From NCBI RefSeq assembly GCF_017315725.1, contig NZ_JAFLRG010000001.1:2418001-2482000 (forward strand): a DNA stretch of 64,000 nt, written 5' to 3'. The stretch's first letter is position 1. Every line of letters begins with the position of its first letter. Shown piece by piece: positions 34,080 to 42,806 of the stretch. The notes under the pieces are model-generated. The model was not told the DNA's origin. It did no database searches and saw only the letters and a list, made by a program, of their open reading frames with translations. A program made the translations under genes and the position numbers. Source of the stretch: Trinickia acidisoli (GTDB lineage: Bacteria > Pseudomonadota > Gammaproteobacteria > Burkholderiales > Burkholderiaceae).

Positions 34080-35710
34080 CAATCGACGTTCGCACCCTCG
34101 AGCGCCGCTGCACGCCGCGATGGCGACGTTGCACTACGCTCGTCTCGTGCGTGCTGCCGCTCATCGTCGGCATGGCCCATGCCGACGACCGTCTCGACGC
34201 GATCAAAGCGCGCGGCGTACTCATCGTCGGCGTCAAAACCGACTATCCGCCGTTCGGCATGCTGGCGAGCGACGCGAGCCATGAAGGTTTCGAAGACGAT
34301 CTGGCCGCCGACCTGGCGCGTCGTCTCGGCGTCACGCTGCGCACCCTATCCGTCAGTAGTACTAATCGTTTGCAAGCGCTCGACGAGGGGCGCATCGACG
34401 TCACGATCGCCACGCTCGGCGACACCGCCGAGCGCCGAAAAATCGCCACACTGATCGAACCCGACTACTATGCGTCGGGCGTCACGTTGATGACGAGAGC
34501 CGATGCAAAGATCGGTGCGTGGGCCGACGTACGCGGCGCAACCGTATGCGCGACACAAGGCAGCTATTTCAACCGCGAGATGGCGACGCGCTACTTGCTG
34601 CACCTGCAGATCTACGCGAACGGTCGCGATGCCAAGCTCGCGGTGCGTGACAGCCGCTGTATCGGCTGGCTGTTCGACAACACCGCCATCGAAGGCGACT
34701 TGCAAACGAGCGAATGGCGCGACTACCGGATCACGCTACCGCCGCAGTTATCGACGCCGTGGGCCATCGCCGTCGCACGCAGCGAGCGAGGCAGCGCCCT
34801 GGAACGCTTCATCGGCGATGCCGTCGCCGACTGGCATCGAACAGGCTTCCTGATTGCACTCGAACGCAAATGGGGGCTGCCGCCCTCGCCGTTTCTCGCC
34901 GATATGCATCGGCTCTGGACAGCGCGAGATGCAGACGGGCGCTATCTCTGTTCGCGCCACGCCGATGGGCAGTGGCCCGTTGCATGCCGCAATCCCGCCT
35001 TCGTCACGTCGACCGACGTCACCGGCTTGCGTCGCTGGGGTCTTCGCTTTGCCGAGCGCACGGGCATCGATTTGACCTATGTTTACGACGACTACGAGCG
35101 GTGCCAATTCCTTCAGGCCATCGCCCTCTCGTTGGCGCTCACCGTTTGCTGCGTATTGGGCAGCCTCGCTTGCGGCATCGTGCTGGCATTGCTCGCGGCA
35201 ACGCCGCCTCCCATGGTGGGACCCGCACTGCGCACGGTCGCGCTGCTCGCGCGCACGACACCGCCCTTGCTTCAAATCTACGTCTTGACGTTCGGTGTCG
35301 GCAGCGTGCTGGCTGCACGCTGGCACCTGCGTCCGAACGCGTTCTGGATCGTCGTCGCATCGCTGAGCATCTATACCGGCGCCGGCATCATGCGCACGCT
35401 CGAAGACGCCGCGCGGCACGAACGCATGCGCAATACCGAATTCGCCGTTCGCCCATCGACACTGGGCTTGCTGCTGCGTCACACGTCGCCGTCGATCCGA
35501 TCGCTGCTCGTGAACGTGACGAAAGCAACGATGATGGCAAGCGCCGTCGCGGTGCCTGAACTGTTGTCGGTGTCGACGTCCATCATTGCAGACCATGGCA
35601 ACGTCGCGACGATGATGAATACGTTGATGATTCTATTCGCGTCCTTGGTGTGGGCCGTATTGCGTCTGCTTCGAGCGGTCGAGCGGAGATGGGTCGATGC
35701 ACGAGATTGA
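34076..35710 (+). CDS. Fused periplasmic binding protein-permease of a polar amino acid-type ABC transporter
   Basis: 544-aa fusion. Residues about 20-45 form a signal/anchor segment (CVLPLIVGMAHADD), followed by an SBP_bac_3 domain (GVLIVGVKTDYPPFGM, then ADLARRLGVTLR) to about 280. After a Cys-containing linker (YLCSRHADGQWPVACR) comes a HisM/GlnP-type permease domain (about 345-540) with LSLALTVCCVLGSLACGIVLALL and the LRTVALLARTTPPLLQIY loop. The ATG at 34076 overlaps the methyltransferase stop. The second permease begins before this gene ends. No ATP-binding subunit is present in the window. Confidence 0.75.
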   Translation: MTIDVRTLERRCTPRWRRCTTLVSCVLPLIVGMAHADDRLDAIKARGVLIVGVKTDYPPFGMLASDASHEGFEDDLAADLARRLGVTLRTLSVSSTNRLQALDEGRIDVTIATLGDTAERRKIATLIEPDYYASGVTLMTRADAKIGAWADVRGATVCATQGSYFNREMATRYLLHLQIYANGRDAKLAVRDSRCIGWLFDNTAIEGDLQTSEWRDYRITLPPQLSTPWAIAVARSERGSALERFIGDAVADWHRTGFLIALERKWGLPPSPFLADMHRLWTARDADGRYLCSRHADGQWPVACRNPAFVTSTDVTGLRRWGLRFAERTGIDLTYVYDDYERCQFLQAIALSLALTVCCVLGSLACGIVLALLAATPPPMVGPALRTVALLARTTPPLLQIYVLTFGVGSVLAARWHLRPNAFWIVVASLSIYTGAGIMRTLEDAARHERMRNTEFAVRPSTLGLLLRHTSPSIRSLLVNVTKATMMASAVAVPELLSVSTSIIADHGNVATMMNTLMILFASLVWAVLRLLRAVERRWVDARD

Positions 35711-36332
35711 GGCAGCAAGCAAGGTGCTCTATACATGGACGCCGTATTTGGCCGGCGGCTTCGTCTGGAATATCGTCATCTCCGTCGTCGCGCTCGCGAT
35801 CGGCCTACCGTGCGGATATGCGCTTGCCCGGCTGCGGTTGTCTTCTCGTCGAACCGTATCGAAAGCAAGCGAATGCATCACGAGCTTGACGCGCAACATT
35901 CCAACGTTCGTCTTCCAGTATTACTTGATATTCATGTTGCCGAACTCGGTGTCGTTACCGTTCGTCAATCTCGCGATGCCCTTGCCGTCCTGGGTGAAAG
36001 CGGCGCTCGCCCTCGCGCTTGCCGTCACCGGCTTCGTCTCCGACAACGTGCTTGTTCCGCTGCGCGAGTGGCGCGCCGGATCGCGGCGCGGCGCGCTGCT
36101 GTTCATCTCGCATCTGGTCAATTTCTTCGTCGTCATCGTCATGGCGTCGTCCACCGCCTCCGTCATCGGCGTCGCCGAGATCGTCAGCCGTTGCAACACC
36201 GTCATCAATGCCCTGGGGCGCACCGACGCCATGCTCTGGATATACCTCTACGGCATGGCCTGGTTCTGCGTCTTTAGCCTGATCACAGCGGTGCTGCTTC
36301 CGAAGCTCTTCCGTCGTTTGGTGAATCATTAG
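35697..36332 (+). CDS. ABC transporter permease, amino acid type
   Basis: 211-aa membrane protein with about five helices, related to HisQ/GlnP-type permeases: FVWNIVISVVALAIGLPCGYALARLR at the start and the coupling-loop region SECITSLTRNIPTFVFQYYLIF. It overlaps the upstream fusion gene by 14 bp, so both permeases are coupled and probably form a heterodimeric channel. An ATPase would have to be supplied from elsewhere. The gene ends just before a convergent MFS gene with a hairpin in the gap. Confidence 0.75.
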   Translation: MHEIEAASKVLYTWTPYLAGGFVWNIVISVVALAIGLPCGYALARLRLSSRRTVSKASECITSLTRNIPTFVFQYYLIFMLPNSVSLPFVNLAMPLPSWVKAALALALAVTGFVSDNVLVPLREWRAGSRRGALLFISHLVNFFVVIVMASSTASVIGVAEIVSRCNTVINALGRTDAMLWIYLYGMAWFCVFSLITAVLLPKLFRRLVNH

Positions 36333-36347
36333 GATACCGAACGATAC

Positions 36348-36376
36348 GGCGATAGACTCCGACGATAGCTATCGCC
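36348..36376. terminator. Hairpin between convergent permease and MFS genes
   Basis: GGCGATAG (36348-36355) and CTATCGCC (36369-36376) are exact reverse complements with a 13-nt loop. There is no strong T-tract. Its position in the 54-bp convergent gap suggests transcript-end formation. Confidence 0.4.
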
Positions 36377-36386
36377 GCACCTTCGA

Positions 36387-37709
36387 TCAATCGTGCTCGC
36401 GCATCGTTAGGAGTACTGCGCAACCGCTTGCCACGAGCAAGATCGCCAACACATAGAGCGCATCGTTCATGCTGCCCGTGTGCACCTTGATCTGGCCGAT
36501 CACCCACGGGCTCACGATGCCGCTCGTGATGCCGATGCTGCTGACGAGCGCAATGCCGGGCGCCGCCGCGGCTTTCGACAGGCAGCGCGAGGGCATCGTC
36601 CAAAAGATCGGCAGCGCCGCGAAGATCAAGATCGTCGCACACGAGAGCATGGCCAGCATCGCGGCAAAACTCGGCAAATGTACGGTCAACAAGAGCAACG
36701 CCACCGCGCCCGCGATCGTACAGAAGGCGAAGTGCCCGCGGCGTTCACCCGTCCGGTCGGAATGACGCGCGATAGCAACGAGACCGATCACGCCCAACGC
36801 ATTCGGAATTGTCGTATAGAGGCTGATCGACACAACGTCGGTGATGCCGAAATCGCGAATCATCAACGGCATCCAAAAGTTCAACGTCAACGACGCGCAC
36901 GTCAAGGAAAAGTAGATGAATGCCAGTAGATAAACGCGCGGTGTACGAAGCGCCTGACGCAGTGCGCCCGCCGAATGCGCATGCCGCGGCGTGCCGCCGT
37001 CGTCGTCAGCCAACGCCTGCGCCACGCGCGCTTTTTCCCGTGCGCTGAGCCAAGTGGCCTGTGCGGGGCTGTCGACGAGCCGCATCAGTGCGAACAAGCC
37101 CAGCACGATTGCCGGCATCCCTTCGATCGCGAACATCCATTGCCACCCGGCCAGCCCGAGCGTGCCGGCCAAGTCGCGCATGAGCCAGCCGGAAAACAGG
37201 CCGCCCAACACGCCGGCCACGGCAACGCCGGCGAAAAAGATCGACAGGATCGCCGCCCGCCGCGGCGCGGGAAACCAATACGTCAGGTACAAGACGATGC
37301 CGGGAAAGAAGCCTGCCTCGAATACGCCGAGCGCGAATCGGAGCAGATAGAAATGGCCCGGCGTCTTCACGAGCATCGTGCCCACCGAAGCGATGCCCCA
37401 CAGCAACATGATGCGTGCGAACGTGCGTCTTGCGCCGAAGCGGGCAAGCAGCATGTTGCTCGGTACCTCGCAGAGCACGTAGCCGACGTAGAACACAGCC
37501 GCTCCGAGCCCGTACATCGCGTCGTTGAAACCCAGATCGTGCTTCATCTGAAGCTGCGCGAAACCGATATTGATCCGATCGAGAAACGATATGACGTAAC
37601 AAAGGAATAGAAACGGCACGACGCGCAGGGAAATCTTGCGGTAAAGCGCATCGTCGGCGGGCAAAGCGCTGTCTGCCGCATCGACGGCAGCATCGATTGA
37701 ATGAGTCAT
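36387..37709 (-). CDS. MFS transporter, anion:cation symporter type (aromatic acid/tartrate-like)
   Basis: 440-aa 12-helix permease. Signatures are SFLDRINIGFAQLQMKHDLGF in helix 1, EVPSNMLLARFGARR in the 2-3 loop and EAGFFPGIVLYLTYWFP in helix 5, which are typical of the tartrate/phthalate/4-hydroxyphenylacetate permease branch. The ATG at 37709 has GGAG eight bases upstream. It is downstream of DUF2783, flavin monooxygenase and MBL genes on the same strand, so it probably imports the aromatic or phenolic substrate of that module (inference). Confidence 0.82.
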   Translation of the reverse strand: MTHSIDAAVDAADSALPADDALYRKISLRVVPFLFLCYVISFLDRINIGFAQLQMKHDLGFNDAMYGLGAAVFYVGYVLCEVPSNMLLARFGARRTFARIMLLWGIASVGTMLVKTPGHFYLLRFALGVFEAGFFPGIVLYLTYWFPAPRRAAILSIFFAGVAVAGVLGGLFSGWLMRDLAGTLGLAGWQWMFAIEGMPAIVLGLFALMRLVDSPAQATWLSAREKARVAQALADDDGGTPRHAHSAGALRQALRTPRVYLLAFIYFSLTCASLTLNFWMPLMIRDFGITDVVSISLYTTIPNALGVIGLVAIARHSDRTGERRGHFAFCTIAGAVALLLLTVHLPSFAAMLAMLSCATILIFAALPIFWTMPSRCLSKAAAAPGIALVSSIGITSGIVSPWVIGQIKVHTGSMNDALYVLAILLVASGCAVLLTMREHD

Positions 37710-37792
37710 GTGTCTCGCTCCAGATCCAGAAAATGAAAAATTTGCCTCGACGTCTCACGCGCCGATTGGCGGAACAACGTGATGAACCTGTC

Positions 37793-38023
37793 TCAGGCGG
37801 CTGCGGGCAGCGCCTCGTACGGGGAAATGCCGAACACGCCATCGCGCGCGATGCGCATCGCCTCGGCAAGCACTGCCTGATCGCCGATGTGATTAGCAAG
37901 CAATAAAATGAACTGCGCGTTCGCGCTTAGGCTTTGCGCATCGCTCAGATCGCGATGCATGTCGATCAGCGCTTCATAGAAGTCGTCGGCCCGCGTGAGA
38001 TTGGGCTGTAGATTGAGTGTCAT
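37793..38023 (-). CDS. DUF2783 small protein
   Basis: 76-aa cytoplasmic protein matching the DUF2783 pattern: an LTRADDFYEALIDMHRDLSD start, then AQFILLLANHIGD and VLAEAMRIARDG helices. The family is commonly next to FAD-dependent monooxygenases, as here (81 bp downstream of one). No biochemical role is known to me; an accessory or stability factor for the monooxygenase is a guess. The start at ATG 38023 has AAAGGCG upstream. Confidence 0.8.
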   Translation of the reverse strand: MTLNLQPNLTRADDFYEALIDMHRDLSDAQSLSANAQFILLLANHIGDQAVLAEAMRIARDGVFGISPYEALPAAA

Positions 38024-38048
38024 GCAGGATTCGCCTTTTTTAAATTAA

Positions 38049-38061
38049 TTAGGATTCCTAA
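38049..38061. promoter_or_regulatory. Dyad TTAGGA-T-TCCTAA in the monooxygenase/DUF2783 gap
   Basis: Perfect 6-bp arms around a central T in an AT-rich stretch just upstream of the DUF2783 ribosome site. It may be an internal regulatory site; no factor is known. Confidence 0.3.
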
Positions 38062-38104
38062 ACAAATGAACCGAGACTCATTCGTTCATATGCATTGCCG
38101 CCAG

Positions 38105-39847
38105 CTACGCCGTGCCGCTCACGTCCAACGCCCGCGCGAGCCCTAGCACCAAATCCTCCGGCTGCAGTTGGCGCCAGCGCGCACAAACATGCTGATCGGG
38201 GCGAATCAGGTACGCCGTTCCCGGTGCCGCGTCGTAGCGCTGCGCCGCAAGGCCTTCGACGTCGGCGAGAACCCGACCCTGGGCTTGCGCGTCCACCGCC
38301 GCATCCGCGCTGTGCTGCGACGCGCGACCAGGTACGACCACAACGACATCGACGGGCACACCCAGCGAACGGACGCGATCGATCGCGGCTTGCTCGTCCG
38401 CGCGTATTTCGCCTGTGGCGCCGAACAGCAATACCGTGAATCGTCCACTGAGATGCGCAAGCAGCCAATTCGGCGAACCGTTGCACAGCACCGGTGCATC
38501 GACGCAAGCCGTGCCGGGTACGAGGCCGCCGTCGAACCGATCTCGATCGGACGTATTGAGCGTCGACTCGCGCAGCACGGCCGGCAGCGAAAGCCGCCCG
38601 CTATTGACGAGACGCCGCGCAAAATCGTAATGGCGCGCAAGGCTCAGCACGGCATCGCGAAACACGTGGCTCACGGGGCTTTTCGGCGTGATGAAATCGG
38701 TCGAGCGCGTGGAGTTCAGGATGTTCTCGTCGGCCGCGTATTCCCGCTCCTGCGCGTAGGTGTCGAGCAAACTGTCGGGCGCGCGGCCCGTCAGGACCAT
38801 CTCGAACTTCCATGCGAGGTTTTCCGCATCCTGAATGCCGCTGTTCGCGCCGCGCGCCCCGAACGGCGAGACGCCATGCGCCGCATCGCCGGCAAAAAGC
38901 ACGTTGCCGTGGCGAAAGCTGTCCATGCGCAGGCACGAGAACGTATAGACGCTGACCCACTCGATCTCGAACTTCACGTCTGGCCCCAGCAGCGCGCGCA
39001 CGCGCGGAACGACACGCTCGGGCGATTTCTCGAGCACGGGGTCGGCATCCCATCCGAGCTGGAAATCGATACGCCATACATTGTCGGGTTGCCGATGCAG
39101 CAGCACCGACTGATTCGGGTGAAACGGCGGATCGAACCAGAACCATCGTTCCGACGGAAAATCCGCTTCCATCTTGATGTCCGCGATCAAGAAGCGATCC
39201 TTGAACGTGCGGCCGTGGCTTTCGAGCCCGAGCAGACGACGCATCGGGCTGCGCGACCCGTCGGCCGCCACGACATAGCGTGCATGCAGCGCGTATTCGC
39301 CGCCGGGCGCGTCGATCGTCAGCGTCACGCCCGCATCTGCCTCTCCGTCCGCCTCTGCTTTACGCACATGCGGTACCCGCTCGATGCCAACCACTTTGCT
39401 TTTCCAGCGAATCTCAAGATTCGGCAGTTGCTGCGCGCGCTCGATCAAAAAACCTTCGACGTAGTACTGCTGAAGATTGATGAACGCCGGCCGGCGATGC
39501 CCGCTCTCGGGCAGCAAGTCGAACGAGTAGACGAGCTCGCTTTGCAGAAACACCTTGCCGACGTGCCAGCGCACGCCCTTTTCGACCATCGCTTCGCCGC
39601 AGCCGAGCCGATCGAAGATGTCGAGCGAGCGCTTGGAAAAGCAGATCGCACGCGAGCCCGTCGAGAGACAGTCGTCATCATCGACGAGCACGACGTCGAT
39701 CGAGCGCTGCGCCAAATCGATCGCCGTCGCCAGTCCTACGGGCCCCGCACCGACGACGACCACGGGATGGGTCCGTCTAGGCGTGCCGCTCGCCTGCTCC
39801 ACGGCAGGCCGATAGTCGAAGCGCATGCGCTGGTAGTCGATTGTCAT
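38105..39847 (-). CDS. FAD-dependent aromatic monooxygenase (PHBH/MhpA-like)
   Basis: 580-aa class A flavoprotein hydroxylase. The dinucleotide fold VVVVGAGPVGLATAIDLAQR is at about residues 28-47, the DG-type motif YVVAADGSRSPMRRLLG at about 205, and the FAD-ribityl GD motif VLFAGDAAHGVSPFGARGANSGIQDAENL at about 315-345. A C-terminal thioredoxin-like domain (about 450-580) is normal for MhpA-type and phenol hydroxylases. It inserts one oxygen into an aromatic ring using NAD(P)H. The ATG at 39847 follows GGGGGAG by six bases. It is 22 bp after an MBL-hydrolase gene and before DUF2783 and an MFS gene: one catabolic operon. Substrate unknown. Confidence 0.82.
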   Translation of the reverse strand: MTIDYQRMRFDYRPAVEQASGTPRRTHPVVVVGAGPVGLATAIDLAQRSIDVVLVDDDDCLSTGSRAICFSKRSLDIFDRLGCGEAMVEKGVRWHVGKVFLQSELVYSFDLLPESGHRRPAFINLQQYYVEGFLIERAQQLPNLEIRWKSKVVGIERVPHVRKAEADGEADAGVTLTIDAPGGEYALHARYVVAADGSRSPMRRLLGLESHGRTFKDRFLIADIKMEADFPSERWFWFDPPFHPNQSVLLHRQPDNVWRIDFQLGWDADPVLEKSPERVVPRVRALLGPDVKFEIEWVSVYTFSCLRMDSFRHGNVLFAGDAAHGVSPFGARGANSGIQDAENLAWKFEMVLTGRAPDSLLDTYAQEREYAADENILNSTRSTDFITPKSPVSHVFRDAVLSLARHYDFARRLVNSGRLSLPAVLRESTLNTSDRDRFDGGLVPGTACVDAPVLCNGSPNWLLAHLSGRFTVLLFGATGEIRADEQAAIDRVRSLGVPVDVVVVVPGRASQHSADAAVDAQAQGRVLADVEGLAAQRYDAAPGTAYLIRPDQHVCARWRQLQPEDLVLGLARALDVSGTA

Positions 39848-39869
39848 GTGAGTCTCCCCCATCGCCCGC

Positions 39870-40829
39870 TCAGCTTTGCAGCGCGGCCCACATCGCTTGA
39901 TCGCGCTCCGCCGTCCAAATGCGCGGATGAACGATGCCGCTCGCTTCGTCGTAGGCCCGCGTGACGTCGAACGGCAGGCAGTGCTCGTAGATGAAGACCT
40001 GTCCGAACTTCGGATCCATCGCTTCGCGCGTGAGCGCCATGGCACCTTTGAGGTCGAGCCCGCGCGCCACCGCTTCGCGGCCCTGCGCGAGCAGCGTCGT
40101 GACGAAATCGCGCGTATAGCCGATACCGGCCTTCACTTGCGCCGGATCGAGTAGCGCGGGGCCGCGGCCCGGCACGAGCTTTTCGGCGTTCATCGCATCG
40201 AGCGCATCGAGCGTCGATGGCCATGCCGCAAGCTGTGCATCGCCGCAATAGCAGGCGGCGTCGTATTCGACGAGGTCGCCGGAAAACAGCACCTTCTGCG
40301 ACGGCAGCCAAACAATCGTGTCGCCTTTCGTATGGCCCGCGCCAAGATGCATGATCTTGACCTCGAGCTTGCCGAGATAGAGCGTGATCTCGCGCTCGAA
40401 CACGAGCGTCGGCCACGTCAGGCCCGGCACCGTCTCCACGCCCGCGAAAAGACGCGGAAAGCGCTCGATTTCCGACTTCATGTCGGCTTCGCCGCGCTCG
40501 ACGATCATCTCGTAGGTACCGCGGCTCGCAATGACGTTTTGCGCGCCTTCGTCGAAGTAGGCCGATGCGCCGAGCACGCGCACGGCGTGATAGTGCGACA
40601 GCACCACGTGCTTGATCGGTTTGTCCGTGATCGAGCGAATCTTCGCGATCAAGTCGCGCGCCATTGCCGGCGTGGCCGTCGTATCGACGATCAGCACGCT
40701 GTCGTCGCCAATCACGACACCCGAATTCGGATCGCCTTCCGCCGTATAGGCATAGGCGTTTTCCGAGAGCTGCGTGAACGTGATCTTCTTCTGTTCGAGA
40801 TCGGCCTGCGATGCGAATGCCTTTGCCAT
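39870..40829 (-). CDS. MBL-fold metallo-hydrolase with altered zinc motif
   Basis: 319-aa metallo-beta-lactamase-fold protein, first in the catabolic operon. The first metal motif reads SHYHAVRVLG instead of HxHxDH, so the Asp and third His are replaced by Val and Arg; I recall this wording in a subgroup associated with flavin monooxygenases. Later motifs are present: LGAGHTKGDTIVWLP (His ligand) and LFSGDLVEYDAA (bridging Asp). It may hydrolyse or isomerise a ring product, perhaps with an unusual metal site. The start at 40829 (MAKAFASQ) is chosen because the upstream frame has no ribosome site and an Arg-rich, unnatural composition. Confidence 0.75.
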   Translation of the reverse strand: MAKAFASQADLEQKKITFTQLSENAYAYTAEGDPNSGVVIGDDSVLIVDTTATPAMARDLIAKIRSITDKPIKHVVLSHYHAVRVLGASAYFDEGAQNVIASRGTYEMIVERGEADMKSEIERFPRLFAGVETVPGLTWPTLVFEREITLYLGKLEVKIMHLGAGHTKGDTIVWLPSQKVLFSGDLVEYDAACYCGDAQLAAWPSTLDALDAMNAEKLVPGRGPALLDPAQVKAGIGYTRDFVTTLLAQGREAVARGLDLKGAMALTREAMDPKFGQVFIYEHCLPFDVTRAYDEASGIVHPRIWTAERDQAMWAALQS

Positions 40830-41130
40830 GTTGCTTGTCTCGCTGGTTGAGAACGTCGAGCGACGAATGCGCGAGCGCGGCACGATGCGCGCACGGCGAC
40901 ATGCCGCGCGGCCGGAACTGCGTCTCGCCTCCATGTTTTGTCAGGACTGCTTACTTATTTGCCTCGGTTGTGCGCCGAGTGAAGACCATAGTAGGCTTCG
41001 CGTTATCGCTTTGTCAACAGCAAATACATTTGCTATACGCAAATCATAAAAATCGCAGAAATCGCGAATCCGCCCGGCATCATGCGTTTCGTCGGATAAG
41101 ATCACCGGTTTCGATTCCCGAGAGGTCGGC
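40830..41130. promoter_or_regulatory. Divergent promoter region with GCAAAT/ATTTGC operator candidate
   Basis: 301 bp between the MBL gene and the double-IclR gene. At 41020-41033 GCAAAT and ATTTGC flank AC, followed five bases later by another GCAAAT (41039-41044). The element lies in the AT-rich part of the gap and is the best candidate binding site for the neighbouring regulator. Confidence 0.5.
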
Positions 41131-42789
41131 TTGGCCACGCGTTCCCTTCCCCCCACCGAGAGCAAAGCGTCACGCGGCGTGCAAAGCGTCGAAGTGACCG
41201 GCAGGTTGCTCGACGTACTGGCGCGCCGCGGCTGCGTCGGCTTGGCGGAGCTTGCGGCGGTAGCCGGCATTGCGCCGGCTCAGGTGCATACCTACCTCGT
41301 GAGCCTGGCGCGGCTCGGCCTCGTCAAGCGCGATGCCGTGCTCGGCGACTACGAGCCCGGACCGTTATCGCTACGCCTCGCCTTGCATCACCTCGAGCAT
41401 CGCCCCGCTTACCGCGCCGCGGCGGCCGAAGTCGCGTCGCTCGCCGAACGCTCGGGATGTTGCATCGCCGTCTGCACGTCCGGGCCGCACGGTCCGACGA
41501 TCGTTCGTTACGAGCACGCGGGTGCATCGCTTCACGTCAACCTTCACGTGGGCTCGGTCATGTCGTTGACGGCCACCGCAACGGGCCGCGTGTTCTCCGC
41601 GTTCTTGGACAAAGCGCAACGACGCGCGATGCAGCCGCGCGCCGAGGGAAAGCGCAAAGAAGGCGAGGCGTTCGAGCGCGAACTCGAAGCGATTCGCGCG
41701 CGCGGCATCGAGCGCGGCATCGATGCACCAACCCCGGCGGTCAGCAGCATGAGCGTGCCCGTCCTCGATGCATCGGGCACATTGCAATTGACACTGACGG
41801 CGATCGGGCCGTCGAGTACGACGGATGTCGAATGGAACGGAGGCGTCGCCGAGGCATTGCGCGCATCGGCCCAGCGCATCGAACGCGCGCTGCGCGCGCA
41901 GTTGCCGGACGATCGTCGCGAACGCGCGCGTGTATGGGACGTCGAGCCGGGCGTCGAAGACACGGGGCAGCGCGGCATCCGCACGCTCGATACGACCGGG
42001 GAGCTACTCGTCGCGCTCGTGCGCGCGGGGCGCCCGCTGATCCTGCGCGATCTCGCCACGGCAGCGGGCATGCCGGCCGCGAAGGCGTTTCCTCATTTGG
42101 TCAGCCTCGTCGGCGCGGGCCTGCTCTCGCGCGACGAAGCAGGTGCCTTCGATACCGGACCGCTCGGCTTGCAACTCGGATTGACGGCACTGCAACGGCA
42201 AGCACCCGAACGCGACGCGGAGCGCGAAATCGCCCGCCTCGCCGCGGATACGGGGCTGACCGTCGCGGCAGCCGTGCTCGGCCCGCTTGGGCCTACCGTC
42301 ATCCGGCTCGAGGAATCGACGCACCCGATCCATATCAGCTTGCGCGTGGGCACGGTCCTCTCGCTTCTGCATACTGCGATCGGACGCGTGTTCGCCGCCT
42401 ACCTAGGCAGCGACGCGCTCGCCGACATGCTCGCGCTCGAACCGCTGCGTCTTGCGGGGGTACCGTCCGATTCGTCCGCCAAGCGCCAAGGAAAGGGAAA
42501 CGCGTCGGGAAAATTGCTCAGTAGTCCTGACGAATCGCAGCTCGCACGCATTCGCCGCGAAGGCCTCGATCGCGCGCTGAGCTTACCTATTCCAAGCATC
42601 GATGCCCTTGCCGCGCCTGTGTTCGACCATACGAACACCGTGCGCCTCGTCGTCGCGCTCATCGGATCGACGGGCAGCTTCGACAACGCCGATTCGGCGA
42701 TGCCGGCACAGCGGCTGCTGCACGCAACGCGGCAATTGTCATGGCGGCTCGGATGGGCACCCATCGTTGATACCGATGTGGCAACTTAA
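41131..42789 (+). CDS. Tandem double IclR-type regulator
   Basis: 552-aa protein made of two consecutive IclR units. Unit one has a winged helix at about residues 22-75 and an effector domain to about 265; unit two has a second winged helix (about 283-340) and effector domain to about 545. The repeat is visible in paired blocks: LLDVLARRG / LLVALVRAG, AQVHTYLVSLARLGLV / AKAFPHLVSLVGAGLL, TATGRVFSAFL / TAIGRVFAAYL. Usual IclR proteins are about 250 aa and dimerise, so this is a covalent pseudo-dimer. Translation appears to start at TTG 41131 after AGAGG. It is divergent from the MBL/monooxygenase operon and likely regulates it. Confidence 0.8.
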   Translation: MATRSLPPTESKASRGVQSVEVTGRLLDVLARRGCVGLAELAAVAGIAPAQVHTYLVSLARLGLVKRDAVLGDYEPGPLSLRLALHHLEHRPAYRAAAAEVASLAERSGCCIAVCTSGPHGPTIVRYEHAGASLHVNLHVGSVMSLTATATGRVFSAFLDKAQRRAMQPRAEGKRKEGEAFERELEAIRARGIERGIDAPTPAVSSMSVPVLDASGTLQLTLTAIGPSSTTDVEWNGGVAEALRASAQRIERALRAQLPDDRRERARVWDVEPGVEDTGQRGIRTLDTTGELLVALVRAGRPLILRDLATAAGMPAAKAFPHLVSLVGAGLLSRDEAGAFDTGPLGLQLGLTALQRQAPERDAEREIARLAADTGLTVAAAVLGPLGPTVIRLEESTHPIHISLRVGTVLSLLHTAIGRVFAAYLGSDALADMLALEPLRLAGVPSDSSAKRQGKGNASGKLLSSPDESQLARIRREGLDRALSLPIPSIDALAAPVFDHTNTVRLVVALIGSTGSFDNADSAMPAQRLLHATRQLSWRLGWAPIVDTDVAT

Positions 42790-42806
42790 CGTCGCGGCTG
42801 AATGCG

